From assembly GCF_000308835.1 (NCBI RefSeq), contig NZ_BAGN01000161.1:1-43781 (forward strand): a DNA stretch of 43,781 nt. The letters run 5' to 3'. The stretch's first letter is position 1, and each line of letters opens with the position of its first letter. Source of the stretch: Nocardia vinacea NBRC 16497 (GTDB taxonomy: Bacteria; Actinomycetota; Actinomycetes; Mycobacteriales; Mycobacteriaceae). The position numbers and the translations under genes are program-made. The notes beneath the pieces are model-generated. The model made no database searches and had not been told where the DNA came from. It saw nothing but the letters and a program-made list of their open reading frames with translations. Below are positions 14,501 through 22,768 of the stretch, piece by piece.

Positions 14501-15343
14501 ATGAAAAAGCTGGGACTGGTAGCCATGGCGACCGGGGTGGTATTGCTGATCGCCGGTTGCGGGAGCGGATCACAAGGCAGTGCCGCCAGCGGTGCCGCAC
14601 CGGCGGGTCTGATCCGCGGTGGTGAACTCCGGATCTGCACCGATCCCGAATACGCGCCGATGGAGTACTTCGAAAACGGAAACACCACCGCCCCGGTGGG
14701 TTTCGACTCCGACGCCGCCCGCGCAGTCGCCGAACTGTGGCAGGTCGAGACGAGCTGGCAGATCACCTCGTTCGACGGGCTCATGCCCGCCCTACAGGCC
14801 CAGCGATGCGATGTGCTCTGGTCCGCGCTCTACGTCAGCCCGGAACGCACCGCTGTCGCCGACGCGGCACCGTTCCTGGCGACCGGACCGGGACTGATCG
14901 TCCGGAGCGGCGAAACCGGGATCGCCACCGCCGACGACCTGTCCGGCAAAACTATCGCCGTCCAAGGCGGCGGCGCCAACGAGAAGACCCTGCAACAGCT
15001 TTCGGAACGATTCAACGCCGCGGGCAAGCCGACCATCACCATTCAGGCCTACCCCAAGACCGCCGAAACCGTTGCGGCGGTGACCAATGGCAAGGCGGAC
15101 GCGCTGATCGAGACCGATGTCGCGGTGGTCGATATGGTCGCCAAATCCGGCGGTGCGCTGCGCGCCGTGCCCGGCGTCTTCACCGCGGAAACGGTTTTCG
15201 GCGTCTTCACCAAGAAGGGTTCACCGCTGAGCGGGCCGGTGGCCGCAGCCGTGCGCACGCTGACCGACAACGGCACACTCGCGAAGATCGCCACCAAATA
15301 CGGGCTCGATCCGGCGCGAATTCGTCCCGGAACAGCGCAATGA
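14501..15343 (+). CDS. Amino-acid ABC transporter substrate-binding lipoprotein
   Basis: 280 residues. Lipoprotein signal MKKLGLVAMATGVVLLIAGC with lipobox IAGC (Cys20). A family-3 periplasmic-type solute-binding fold follows: GGELRICTDPEYAPMEY, VGFDSDAARAVAEL, then SFDGLMPALQAQRCDVLWSA and SGKTIAVQGGGANEKTL. This family binds polar amino acids and related compounds such as opines. The C-terminus ends YGLDPARIRPGTAQ. The ATG is preceded by GGAGGAG. The stop overlaps the permease ATG (ATGA). It heads the catabolic operon and presumably captures the compound that the downstream enzymes degrade. Specificity cannot be read from sequence. Confidence 0.92.
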   Translation: MKKLGLVAMATGVVLLIAGCGSGSQGSAASGAAPAGLIRGGELRICTDPEYAPMEYFENGNTTAPVGFDSDAARAVAELWQVETSWQITSFDGLMPALQAQRCDVLWSALYVSPERTAVADAAPFLATGPGLIVRSGETGIATADDLSGKTIAVQGGGANEKTLQQLSERFNAAGKPTITIQAYPKTAETVAAVTNGKADALIETDVAVVDMVAKSGGALRAVPGVFTAETVFGVFTKKGSPLSGPVAAAVRTLTDNGTLAKIATKYGLDPARIRPGTAQ

Positions 15344-16056
15344 CCTTCGATCGCGAAATCTTCCTCCAGGCCCTGACCTCGGCCGAATTCCGGCGCGGCG
15401 CTTGGCTTTCGGTCGCTCTCGCGGCCGTCTCGATGATCTTCGCCACCGTACTCGGCTTCGGCGTGGCGCTCGCCCGGATCAGTAAGGTGCCCACGTTGCG
15501 CGCCCTCGGCGGCGCGTACGTATGGTTCTTCCGCGCCATCCCCTCCCTGCTCGTGCTACTGATCATCTGGAACGCCGGGCCGCAGCTGTTTCCAGGTCTG
15601 CGCGACGACTGGTTCACGCCGTTCATCGCGGCCTTCATCGGATTCGCCGTGGTGGAGGCCGCCTACATGGCGGAGATCCTGCGCTCGGCGCTGCTGAGCG
15701 TGGACGAGGGACAGCATCTCGCCGCCCGAGCGATCGGACTGCGGCCGCATCAGGTGCTGCTGAAAGTCCTACTGCCGCAGGCGGTGAAGGTCGCGTTGCC
15801 GCCGACCGGCAACGAGTTCATCGCGATGCTCAAGTACACCTCACTGGCGTCGGTGATCTCACTGCGCGAATTACTCACCACGGCGCAGGTCGGAGTCTCG
15901 GTGACCTTTCGATACGCGGAGTACTACACCGCGGCGCTCGTCTACTACCTGGTGATCGTCAGCGCGCTGATGGGCGTGCAGAGCCTGATCGAACGCCGCT
16001 ACCGCTGGGTCTCGTCGGGGACGCCCGGCCCGAAGAAGGACATGGTGACCGTATGA
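15340..16056 (+). CDS. Amino-acid ABC transporter permease
   Basis: 238 residues with about five membrane helices and the HisM/GlnP-type cytoplasmic coupling loop (LRSALLSVDEGQHLAARAIGL, then LPQAVKVALPPTGNEFIAML). RGAWLSVALAAVSMIFATVLG and YVWFFRAIPSLLVLLIIW are typical of the polar amino-acid uptake family. Only one permease is present, so the channel is probably a homodimer. It overlaps both neighbours by 4 bp (ATGA at each end), indicating tight co-translation with the binding protein and the ATPase. Confidence 0.92.
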   Translation: MTFDREIFLQALTSAEFRRGAWLSVALAAVSMIFATVLGFGVALARISKVPTLRALGGAYVWFFRAIPSLLVLLIIWNAGPQLFPGLRDDWFTPFIAAFIGFAVVEAAYMAEILRSALLSVDEGQHLAARAIGLRPHQVLLKVLLPQAVKVALPPTGNEFIAMLKYTSLASVISLRELLTTAQVGVSVTFRYAEYYTAALVYYLVIVSALMGVQSLIERRYRWVSSGTPGPKKDMVTV

Positions 16057-16823
16057 CCGGCGCGCCACTGCTGCAGACGATCGCACTGCACAAGAGTTAC
16101 GGCGACCGTGTCGTCCTCGAAGGCGTGGATTTCGCCATCGCACCGGGCGAGGTCAAGGCCGTGCTCGGACCATCGGGCTCGGGCAAATCCACCATCCTGC
16201 GACTGATGGCCTTACTCGAACCCGCCGATAGCGGCTCGATCCTGCTGCACGGCAAGGAGATCGGCATCGAGACCAGCCGGACCGGTCATCCGGTGCCCAT
16301 GCCCGAGCGAAGGCTGGCCCGGCAGCGCACCGATATCGGCATGGTATTCCAGCGCTTCAACCTGTTCGCCCATCTCGATGCGCTGCACAATGTCACGCTC
16401 GGCCTGACCGCCGTGCACGGTCTGCCCAGGGCCGAGGCGGTGCACCGCGCCGAGACCATACTCGAACGCGTCGGCATGTCCGGACATCTGCGGCACTATC
16501 CCTCGGAACTGTCCGGCGGACAACAGCAACGGGTCGCGATCGCGCGGGCACTGGTCCTGGAGCCGTCGGTGATGTTGTTCGACGAGCCGACCTCCGCACT
16601 CGATCCGGAACTGGTCAACGAGGTGCTGTCGGTGATGGAAGACCTGGCCGCGCAGGGGATGACGATGATCGTGGTGACCCACGAGATCCGATTCGCCCGG
16701 CGGGTCGCCGATGCGGTGGCACTGTTCGATTCCGGCGTCATCGTCGAACAGGCACCTCCCGAGCAATTCTTCACCCAGCCCGAACACGAACGAACCCGCG
16801 CTTTCCTGTCCCATGTCCACTGA
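16053..16823 (+). CDS. Amino-acid ABC transporter ATP-binding protein
   Basis: 256 residues, normal for GlnQ/HisP-type ATPases. Walker A GPSGSGKST, Q-loop VFQRFNLFAHL, signature LSGGQQQR, Walker B VMLFDEPTSALD and the switch His in VVTHE are all present. A somewhat longer loop (IGIETSRTGHPVPMPERRLAR) lies between Walker A and the Q-loop, as in HisP-like members. It starts with an ATGA overlap to the permease. It powers import of the operon's substrate. Confidence 0.94.
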   Translation: MTGAPLLQTIALHKSYGDRVVLEGVDFAIAPGEVKAVLGPSGSGKSTILRLMALLEPADSGSILLHGKEIGIETSRTGHPVPMPERRLARQRTDIGMVFQRFNLFAHLDALHNVTLGLTAVHGLPRAEAVHRAETILERVGMSGHLRHYPSELSGGQQQRVAIARALVLEPSVMLFDEPTSALDPELVNEVLSVMEDLAAQGMTMIVVTHEIRFARRVADAVALFDSGVIVEQAPPEQFFTQPEHERTRAFLSHVH

Positions 16824-16826
16824 CTC

Positions 16827-16834
16827 GGAAGGAG
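16827..16834 (+). promoter_or_regulatory. Ribosome binding site deciding the start at 16843
   Basis: GGAAGGAG 8 nt before ATG 16843. This selects that start over upstream in-frame codons (16711 and 16813) that would extend into the ATPase gene. Confidence 0.75.
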
Positions 16835-16842
16835 ATCCGCCG

Positions 16843-17808
16843 ATGCCGGCTCCGATCGCGGTCTACACCGATCTCGACGACCTCGACCCGGCTCCCGGCA
16901 TAACCGTTTTGGAGAATGCCGGTTTCGAGGTGCGGGTGCTCGAGACGCGCGACCCCGACACCATCGCCACAGCAGCCGCCGACGCCACCGCACTGCTGGT
17001 CGGCTACGCGCCGGTCGATGCGAACCTGCTGGCCCGCCTGCCCCGGGTGCGAATCCTGTCGATGCTCTCGCACGGTCACGACGCCGTCGACATCGATGCG
17101 GCTGCGGCCGGCGGCATTTGGGTCGCGACCGTCGGGGGCCTCGCCACCGCCGAGGTCGCCACACACACCTGGGCACTCGCCTTGGCCGCGGTTCGCCGCC
17201 TCGACTTCTTCACGCTGCGCGGTCGCCGAGGATGGCTGGACCGGCCCGCATCCGGTCCGCGTCGGTTGTCCGAGATCACCCTGGGACTGGTCGGACTCGG
17301 CCGGATCGGAACCAAGGTCGCCGAACTAGCCGCCGGTTCGGTGGCCTCGATTCTGGGCCATGACCATTCGGGGCGCACGGTGCCCGCCGGTGTCACCGCG
17401 GCATCGCTGACGGAGGTTGTCGCCAACTCCGACCTCGTCTCCATTCATCTGCCGCTCGATCCGAGCACCGAGCGATTGTTCGACGCCGACCTGCTCGCGC
17501 GAATGCGCCCGGGTTCTTGGCTGATCAACGTATCCCGCGGCGGTATCGTCGATTCCACTGCGTTGGCCGACGCACTCGATCGCGGCCAGCTCGCCGGTGC
17601 CGCGCTCGATGTGCTCGACGCCGAGCCGCCGGCGACCGGTGACCGCCTCGCCGGACATCCGAATGTCCTGCTGACCCCGCACGTGGCCTATCTTTCGGAT
17701 GCGACCGCACGCGACTATGTCCTGACCCAGGCGCGCAACGTGGTGCAGTGGTATCGCACCGGCCGCCCGCTACACCCCGTCGCCGAACCGTCCACGGTGA
17801 CCCGATGA
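16843..17808 (+). CDS. D-2-hydroxyacid dehydrogenase family protein
   Basis: 321 residues. NAD-binding Rossmann domain with GLGRIG (151-156), preceded by the family's substrate-domain elements. Catalytic triad positions are visible: Arg232 (INVSRGGIVD), Glu261 (LDVLDAEPP) and His280 (LLTPHVAYLS). Family members interconvert 2-oxo and D-2-hydroxy acids, for example phosphoglycerate, glyoxylate or formate-type substrates. The good ribosome site at 16827 sets the start. The stop overlaps the next ATG (ATGA). In this operon it may reduce or oxidise a keto/hydroxy acid released by the aldolase-like enzyme. The exact substrate is unknown. Confidence 0.88.
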   Translation: MPAPIAVYTDLDDLDPAPGITVLENAGFEVRVLETRDPDTIATAAADATALLVGYAPVDANLLARLPRVRILSMLSHGHDAVDIDAAAAGGIWVATVGGLATAEVATHTWALALAAVRRLDFFTLRGRRGWLDRPASGPRRLSEITLGLVGLGRIGTKVAELAAGSVASILGHDHSGRTVPAGVTAASLTEVVANSDLVSIHLPLDPSTERLFDADLLARMRPGSWLINVSRGGIVDSTALADALDRGQLAGAALDVLDAEPPATGDRLAGHPNVLLTPHVAYLSDATARDYVLTQARNVVQWYRTGRPLHPVAEPSTVTR

Positions 17809-18743
17809 ACGCCGCATCGCGCAGCGATTCGGTGCGGGGTGGCCGTCGGGTGGCGGGCGGCCCCGTGCGTCTCGAGATGTTCAATTCCCTGTGGGCCATG
17901 GAAGATCTGCCCTGGAACGCAACCCGGGCGTGGACCCTCGCCGAACAGCTCGACCGGCTCGTGGCAGCCGGATTCGATGGTGTCGCGGTCGATCTGGGCG
18001 CTCGTGGGCGGCCCGACGCCGACGAACTCGCGGCCGCACTCGGACACCGACTACGCACGGCGGTCTTCGCTTTCGTCGGCGACGACGAGGATCTCGATGC
18101 CGCCCTGCGCTACGCCGACACCATCGACGCCGACCGCATTGTGGTATGCGGCCGCGTATTCGACGATGACCTGGCAGCTGTCGCGAAAACAGTGCGGCAC
18201 TGGCACCGCAGGTGCGCCGCAGCGGGCGTCACGATGCAATTGGAGACGCATCGCAACACGCTCACCGACGATATCCGCACGACCACCCGCCTACTCGATG
18301 AACTCGATTCGGACGTGCGGCTGGCGATCGACCTGTCCCACTACGTATGCGGCAGCGAGTTCCCGTTGCCGCCGACCGCCGAGCTCGAAGGTCACCTCGA
18401 GGCATTGTTCGCGCGCGCCGGATCCGTGCAGGGCCGCGTCGCGACCCGCTGCCAGGTGCAGATCCCGCTCGGCTTCCCGCAGCTCCGCGCCTGGGAGGAC
18501 CTGTTCCAGGACTGGTGGATTCGCGCCTTCGCGGCCATCCTGGCAGGCCGCGGCGACAGCCGTGATCCGGTGCTGTTCTGCACCGAACTGGGCACCACGC
18601 CGTACGCGATCACCGATCGGGACGGCAACGAACTCTCCGATCGATGGGCCGAAACCCTGATACTGCGCGACCGGGCCGAGGCCGCGTTCGCCGCGGCCGC
18701 GCGCCGCGTTCCGATCACCACATCCCGAGGAGGAATACGTTGA
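17805..18743 (+). CDS. Sugar phosphate isomerase/epimerase-like TIM-barrel protein
   Basis: 312 residues of the xylose-isomerase-like (AP endonuclease 2) TIM-barrel superfamily. FNSLWAMEDL, the strand DGVAVDLGARGRP, ADRIVVCGRVF, TMQLETHRNTLTDD (metal-ligand Glu and His) and RLAIDLSHYVCG (Asp and His) match the barrel strands carrying metal ligands. The first 20 residues are an unstructured Arg/Gly leader, so translation might begin slightly later, but the ATG overlaps the dehydrogenase stop (ATGA). Its stop overlaps the Rieske gene start. Activity could be isomerase, epimerase or dehydratase, and only the fold is supported. Confidence 0.8.
   Translation: MNAASRSDSVRGGRRVAGGPVRLEMFNSLWAMEDLPWNATRAWTLAEQLDRLVAAGFDGVAVDLGARGRPDADELAAALGHRLRTAVFAFVGDDEDLDAALRYADTIDADRIVVCGRVFDDDLAAVAKTVRHWHRRCAAAGVTMQLETHRNTLTDDIRTTTRLLDELDSDVRLAIDLSHYVCGSEFPLPPTAELEGHLEALFARAGSVQGRVATRCQVQIPLGFPQLRAWEDLFQDWWIRAFAAILAGRGDSRDPVLFCTELGTTPYAITDRDGNELSDRWAETLILRDRAEAAFAAAARRVPITTSRGGIR
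18727..18735 (+). promoter_or_regulatory. Ribosome binding site deciding the TTG start at 18740
   Basis: GAGGAGGAA 4 nt before TTG 18740, which overlaps the upstream TGA (TTGA). No other start in this frame has a comparable site. Confidence 0.7.
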
Positions 18744-19939
18744 GCGACATACACTTTCCCCTACCCGAGCGGATGACCCCGAGCGGAAATGTGGTCGTCG
18801 CCGGCCCACTCCCCGACCTACCCATCGGCCGCGCACTGGTACCCGCGCGCGCCTACACCGGTGGCGCGGAATTCGCGCTGGAGCAGGACCGTATCTTTTC
18901 CGCGGGTTGGGTGTGGGCCGGTTACGCCCACTGGGTAGCCGAGCCCGGCGCGGTACACCCGATCACGATCGGCGGCAAGCCGCTGCTGATCGTGCGCGGC
19001 GATGACGACCGGATCCGGGTGTTCCACAACTCGTGTCGCCACCGCGGGATGGCGCTGACCGAGGAACCACTCGTCGTCACGCGCCGGATCCAGTGCGCCT
19101 ATCACTGCTGGTCCTTCGATCTGAACGGAAAGCTTTCCGCCGCACCGTATTACGGACGGGAGCGGGGCGCGAAGGTGGATCCGGCGACCGCAGAACGGCT
19201 GGGTCTGCTCGCCGTCGCCAGCCACGTGTGGGCGGGCATGGTGTTCGTCGATCTGTCGGCTACCGACACCGATCCGCAGGCGTGCGCGGACGATTTCGTG
19301 CACCACCTCGAGCCGATCCTGACCCGTTGGGCGCATATCGATTTCGATCGGATCCACCTTGCCGGGGAGCGACGCTACGACGTCGACGCCAACTGGAAAC
19401 TCGTCGTCGAGAACTTCCTCGACTTCTATCATCTGCCATTCGTGCATCCCCAGGTCGGCCCGGTGACCGCCTCGCTGGACGTCGACGATGTGGCATTGCA
19501 TCCCGACATCATGGGCGGCACCTATCCGCACGGAGCGGTCGGCAAGGCGGACAAAACCGCTCGCGCCCTGCCCTGGCTCGGCGACGTCCCCGCCGACCGG
19601 CTCGAGCACCAGGACATCTTCTGTGTCTTCCCCAATGCCCTGTTGTTCCTCGAGGCAGATTGGTTCCAGGTCATCGGCTTTCATCCGTTCGCCCCGGATC
19701 ACACAGTCGAGCATATGGCGGTCTTCGTCGATTCGGCCGCGGCCGGTGCGGAATTCACGCAGGCCCATCAGCAGCTGACCGAGGTGCTGTGGGAAGTCAA
19801 CGACCAGGACATGCCGATGCTGCACCGCCTGCAGACCGGCCGCAGCTCACCCGCCGCGGACGCGACGAACCTGGTCTCGCACTGGGACCAGATCACCGCG
19901 CTCTTCCAGCATCGGGTCGCGACGAAAGCGGGCTACTGA
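18740..19939 (+). CDS. Rieske non-heme iron oxygenase, alpha subunit type
   Basis: 399 residues. The Rieske [2Fe-2S] centre is Cys99-x-His101 (SCRHRG) and Cys119-x2-His122 (CAYHCWSF). The mononuclear iron site is Asp228, His231 and His236 in NFLDFYHLPFVH, with Asp228 in the bridging position, and a further acidic ligand probably in VNDQDMPML. SRPBCC-type catalytic domain. Such enzymes hydroxylate or N-dealkylate small substrates using electrons from a separate reductase, and no reductase or ferredoxin gene is in the operon. The TTG start is set by the ribosome site at 18727. The stop shares one base with the next ATG (TGATG). In this context it probably oxidises the imported amino-acid-like compound. 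Confidence 0.92.
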   Translation: MSDIHFPLPERMTPSGNVVVAGPLPDLPIGRALVPARAYTGGAEFALEQDRIFSAGWVWAGYAHWVAEPGAVHPITIGGKPLLIVRGDDDRIRVFHNSCRHRGMALTEEPLVVTRRIQCAYHCWSFDLNGKLSAAPYYGRERGAKVDPATAERLGLLAVASHVWAGMVFVDLSATDTDPQACADDFVHHLEPILTRWAHIDFDRIHLAGERRYDVDANWKLVVENFLDFYHLPFVHPQVGPVTASLDVDDVALHPDIMGGTYPHGAVGKADKTARALPWLGDVPADRLEHQDIFCVFPNALLFLEADWFQVIGFHPFAPDHTVEHMAVFVDSAAAGAEFTQAHQQLTEVLWEVNDQDMPMLHRLQTGRSSPAADATNLVSHWDQITALFQHRVATKAGY

Positions 19940-20703
19940 TGACCACAGCGATGGATGCTCCGGCGATCGAACTGCGGTTGCGGCGCGAACTCGCCGCGGT
20001 GTACCGGCTGGTCGCACACTTCGGGATGACCGACCTGATCTTCACCCATATCTCGCTGCGCCTGCCGGGACCGACGCCGCGATTCCTGATCAACCAGTAC
20101 GGGCTGCTGTTCGAGGAGATCACCGCGTCGAATCTGGTGGTCGTCGATGCAGCGGGGCACCCGGTCGGCGATGCGGAGCACCCGGTGAATCCGGCCGGTT
20201 TCGTCATCCACGGCGCGATACACACCGCCCGGCCCGACGCGCACTGCGTGCTGCACACCCACACCCGCGCCGGATGTGCGGTGGCCGCCACCACAGCGGG
20301 GCTGCTGCCGGTCAATCAGATGTCGATGGAGTTCTACGGCCGGATCGGCTATCACGACTACGAAGGCATCGCCCTCGATCTCGACGAACAGGCCCGGCTC
20401 GTCGCCGATCTCGGCGACCATCCGGTCATGATCCTGCGCAACCACGGCCTGCTCACCGTCGGCACCACCGCGGCGCAAGCCTTTCTGCGCATGTTCTACC
20501 TGAACCGAGCCTGCGAGATCCAGGTCTCGGCCGCCGCAGCCGGACCGCTGACGCTGCCACCACCGCAAGTATGCGAACACAGCGCACGGCAGCTGGCCGG
20601 CACCGAAACCGGCGACGACTTCGCCGACACCTCGGCGTACGACCTGGCCTGGGCGGCGCTGCTGCGGCTGCTCGACCGCATCGATCCGCACTACGTCGAC
20701 TGA
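19939..20703 (+). CDS. Class II aldolase/adducin family protein
   Basis: 254 residues. The AraD/FucA fold signatures are present: MTDLIFTHISLRLPG, GFVIHGAIHTARPDAHCVLHTHTRAG with zinc-ligand His106 and His108, and RNHGLLTVG with His169. Members do retro-aldol cleavage of sugar phosphates or hydroxy-keto acids, or act as decarboxylases or hydratases. In this operon retro-aldol cleavage of a product hydroxylated by the Rieske enzyme is plausible but not shown. The ATG overlaps the Rieske stop by one base. A 32-bp gap with its own ribosome site separates it from the ureohydrolase gene. Confidence 0.87.
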   Translation: MTTAMDAPAIELRLRRELAAVYRLVAHFGMTDLIFTHISLRLPGPTPRFLINQYGLLFEEITASNLVVVDAAGHPVGDAEHPVNPAGFVIHGAIHTARPDAHCVLHTHTRAGCAVAATTAGLLPVNQMSMEFYGRIGYHDYEGIALDLDEQARLVADLGDHPVMILRNHGLLTVGTTAAQAFLRMFYLNRACEIQVSAAAAGPLTLPPPQVCEHSARQLAGTETGDDFADTSAYDLAWAALLRLLDRIDPHYVD

Positions 20704-20735
20704 CGTATCACTCACCCAGAGAGGAGCATTCACCG

Positions 20736-21683
20736 ATGACCACTGTCGGACCGGTCGATGCCACCGTCATTCCCCGCTACGGCGGCCCGGCGACCTTCGC
20801 CAGGCTGCCGCGTATCGATGAGGTCGCCGCGACCGATATTGCCATCGTCGGCGTTCCGTTCGATACCGGCGTGAGCTACCGGCCGGGTGCCAGACTCGGC
20901 CCCGGCCATGTGCGCATGTCGTCGAAGTTGTTGCGTCCCTATAATCCGGCACTCGATATCTCTCCGTTCGATGCATTGCAGATCACCGACGCCGGTGACT
21001 TGTCCTGCAATCCGTTCGATATCGATGCGGCGATCGCCGAAATCGAATACGGCGCGGACGCGATCACCAGCACCGGTGCCAGACTCCTGACCATCGGCGG
21101 TGACCACACCATCGCCCTGCCGCTGTTGCGCTCGGTGGCCAGGCGACACGGTCCGGTCGCGGTCGTGCATTTCGACGCGCACTTGGACACCTGGGACACC
21201 TATTTCGGCGCGTCCTATACCCACGGCACCCCGTTCCGACGGGCGTCGGAAGAAGGGCTGATCGACCGCGAGGCGAGCCTGCACATCGGCACGCGCGGGC
21301 CGCTCTACGGTAGCGGCGACCTCGCCGACGACCGGATGCTCGGCTTCGCGACGATCACCGCGCCCGAGATCGAAATCGACGGTGTTTCAGCCGCGGTCGA
21401 ACGAATGCGAGCAAGGATCGGCGACCGGCCGGTTTATGTTTCGGTCGATATCGATGTCCTCGACCCAGCACACGCACCGGGCACCGGAACCCCCGAGGCG
21501 GGTGGATTGACCAGCCGCGAATTGCTCTACCTGCTACGCGCTTTCAGCAGTGTGAACCTGGTCGGCGCGGATATCGTCGAGGTATCACCCGCCTACGACC
21601 ACGCCGAAATCACCGGTATCGCGGCCGCGCATGTCGGATATGAATTGCTGTCCGCCATGGCGATGGATCGCCCAACGACGTAA
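20736..21683 (+). CDS. speB: Agmatinase/guanidinobutyrase-family ureohydrolase
   Basis: 315 residues. Binuclear manganese ureohydrolase with GGDHT (121-125), DAHLDTWD (147-154) and SVDIDVLDP (236-244, Asp238 and Asp240), all metal ligands intact. It hydrolyses a guanidino group to urea plus an amine. Agmatine, guanidinobutyrate, guanidinopropionate and similar compounds are family substrates, so the symbol is provisional. GAGAGGAG precedes the ATG. Last gene of the eight-gene operon; its presence is the main clue that the imported compound carries a guanidino (or formimino) group. It ends 33 bp before the convergent hydrolase gene, with no clear terminator hairpin between. Confidence 0.9.
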   Translation: MTTVGPVDATVIPRYGGPATFARLPRIDEVAATDIAIVGVPFDTGVSYRPGARLGPGHVRMSSKLLRPYNPALDISPFDALQITDAGDLSCNPFDIDAAIAEIEYGADAITSTGARLLTIGGDHTIALPLLRSVARRHGPVAVVHFDAHLDTWDTYFGASYTHGTPFRRASEEGLIDREASLHIGTRGPLYGSGDLADDRMLGFATITAPEIEIDGVSAAVERMRARIGDRPVYVSVDIDVLDPAHAPGTGTPEAGGLTSRELLYLLRAFSSVNLVGADIVEVSPAYDHAEITGIAAAHVGYELLSAMAMDRPTT

Positions 21684-21716
21684 ACCATTGGCGGTCGAGT
21701 AGATCCGTACAACGTC

Positions 21717-22598
21717 TTACGCGTCCCCGGCCATGCGGCGAATCTCCTCGACGATCACCTCGGGCTCGCTGAACATCACGAGGTGCCCGGAGCGCGTCGC
21801 TTCGACCATCCGTCCATTGGGCCACGCGCCTGCGGTGCTGTGATGGGCGGCGGTCAGCGCACTTCGGGTGTGCTTGTCGATGCGTGGCTGTTTCGTGCCG
21901 GAGATGACGCTGATGTCCAGCGCGCCGAGTTGGGGTGGATGTTCACGAAGGCGTCGCAGCTCGCCGCTGAACTGATCCTGCTCGGCGACCATGGTCCGCG
22001 CGGCTCGCACGGTGAAGTCCTCGGCGCGGTGGTCCGCGGCGATATCGGCGGGCTGCGCACCACCCACTTTGCCGCCGAGCATTCGGTACAGACCCGACCG
22101 GGCGAGCGCGGGCATGAGCACTCGAGTCATCGCGTAGCGTTTATCCGCTGAAGGCGCGAAGTACAGTTCGCAGTTCTCATCGCTCTGATCCACCAACACA
22201 ATTCCGCGGATGCGTCCGAGATCGGCCGCCGCGGCGACCCGGACGATGGGGCCGCCCCAACTGTGTCCGACAAGGATGAAAGGCCCCGGCCCCAAGGCGC
22301 GCAGCAAAGTATCGAGATCCCCGGCCATCCGTTCCAGCGTCCGCGGTCGCGCATCGTCGTCACTGCGCCCGGTACCGGCTCGATCGTAGACAACTGCGCG
22401 CATCCGCTCAGCGATCACCGGTTGCACAAGCCCCCAGATCGACCGCGAAAAACCCATCCCCGACTCGAACACAACCGTCGGCTCGCCCGTTCCCCGCACC
22501 ATATAGTGCAGCCGACGTCCATCACCGGTCACGACGAAAGCGCTTGTCCCGAAAGTGTGTTCAGCACTACGCCCCTGTCGCGCCACCGACTCGACCAC
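21717..22598 (-). CDS. Alpha/beta hydrolase
   Basis: 293 residues. Oxyanion region ESGMGFSRSIWG, strand VVYDRAGTGRSD, nucleophile elbow GHSWGG, and the late catalytic His in ATRSGHLVMFSEP define an alpha/beta-hydrolase of the esterase/epoxide-hydrolase group. The catalytic Asp probably lies in the SGTKQPRID region. No signal peptide. The GTG at 22598 is the most likely start (RGG-rich weak ribosome site); later GTG starts are possible. It stands apart from its neighbours, 170 bp after the acyl-CoA dehydrogenase on the same strand. Substrate unknown. Confidence 0.87.
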   Translation of the reverse strand: MVESVARQGRSAEHTFGTSAFVVTGDGRRLHYMVRGTGEPTVVFESGMGFSRSIWGLVQPVIAERMRAVVYDRAGTGRSDDDARPRTLERMAGDLDTLLRALGPGPFILVGHSWGGPIVRVAAAADLGRIRGIVLVDQSDENCELYFAPSADKRYAMTRVLMPALARSGLYRMLGGKVGGAQPADIAADHRAEDFTVRAARTMVAEQDQFSGELRRLREHPPQLGALDISVISGTKQPRIDKHTRSALTAAHHSTAGAWPNGRMVEATRSGHLVMFSEPEVIVEEIRRMAGDA

Positions 22599-22768
22599 TG
22601 TCCCCGACCTGCCTTCCGTCGAATATCCGTCAACCGCTCACCGGCCCGAGCCGCGCGACCGGTGCCGCGCCTACCCTCCGCATCCTTCCCCAGACAATGC
22701 CCCCGAAAACGGAAAAACTCCAGCCGTAGACGGGCAACGTCACCGGCCGGAGTCCAAACCGCCTGGTA

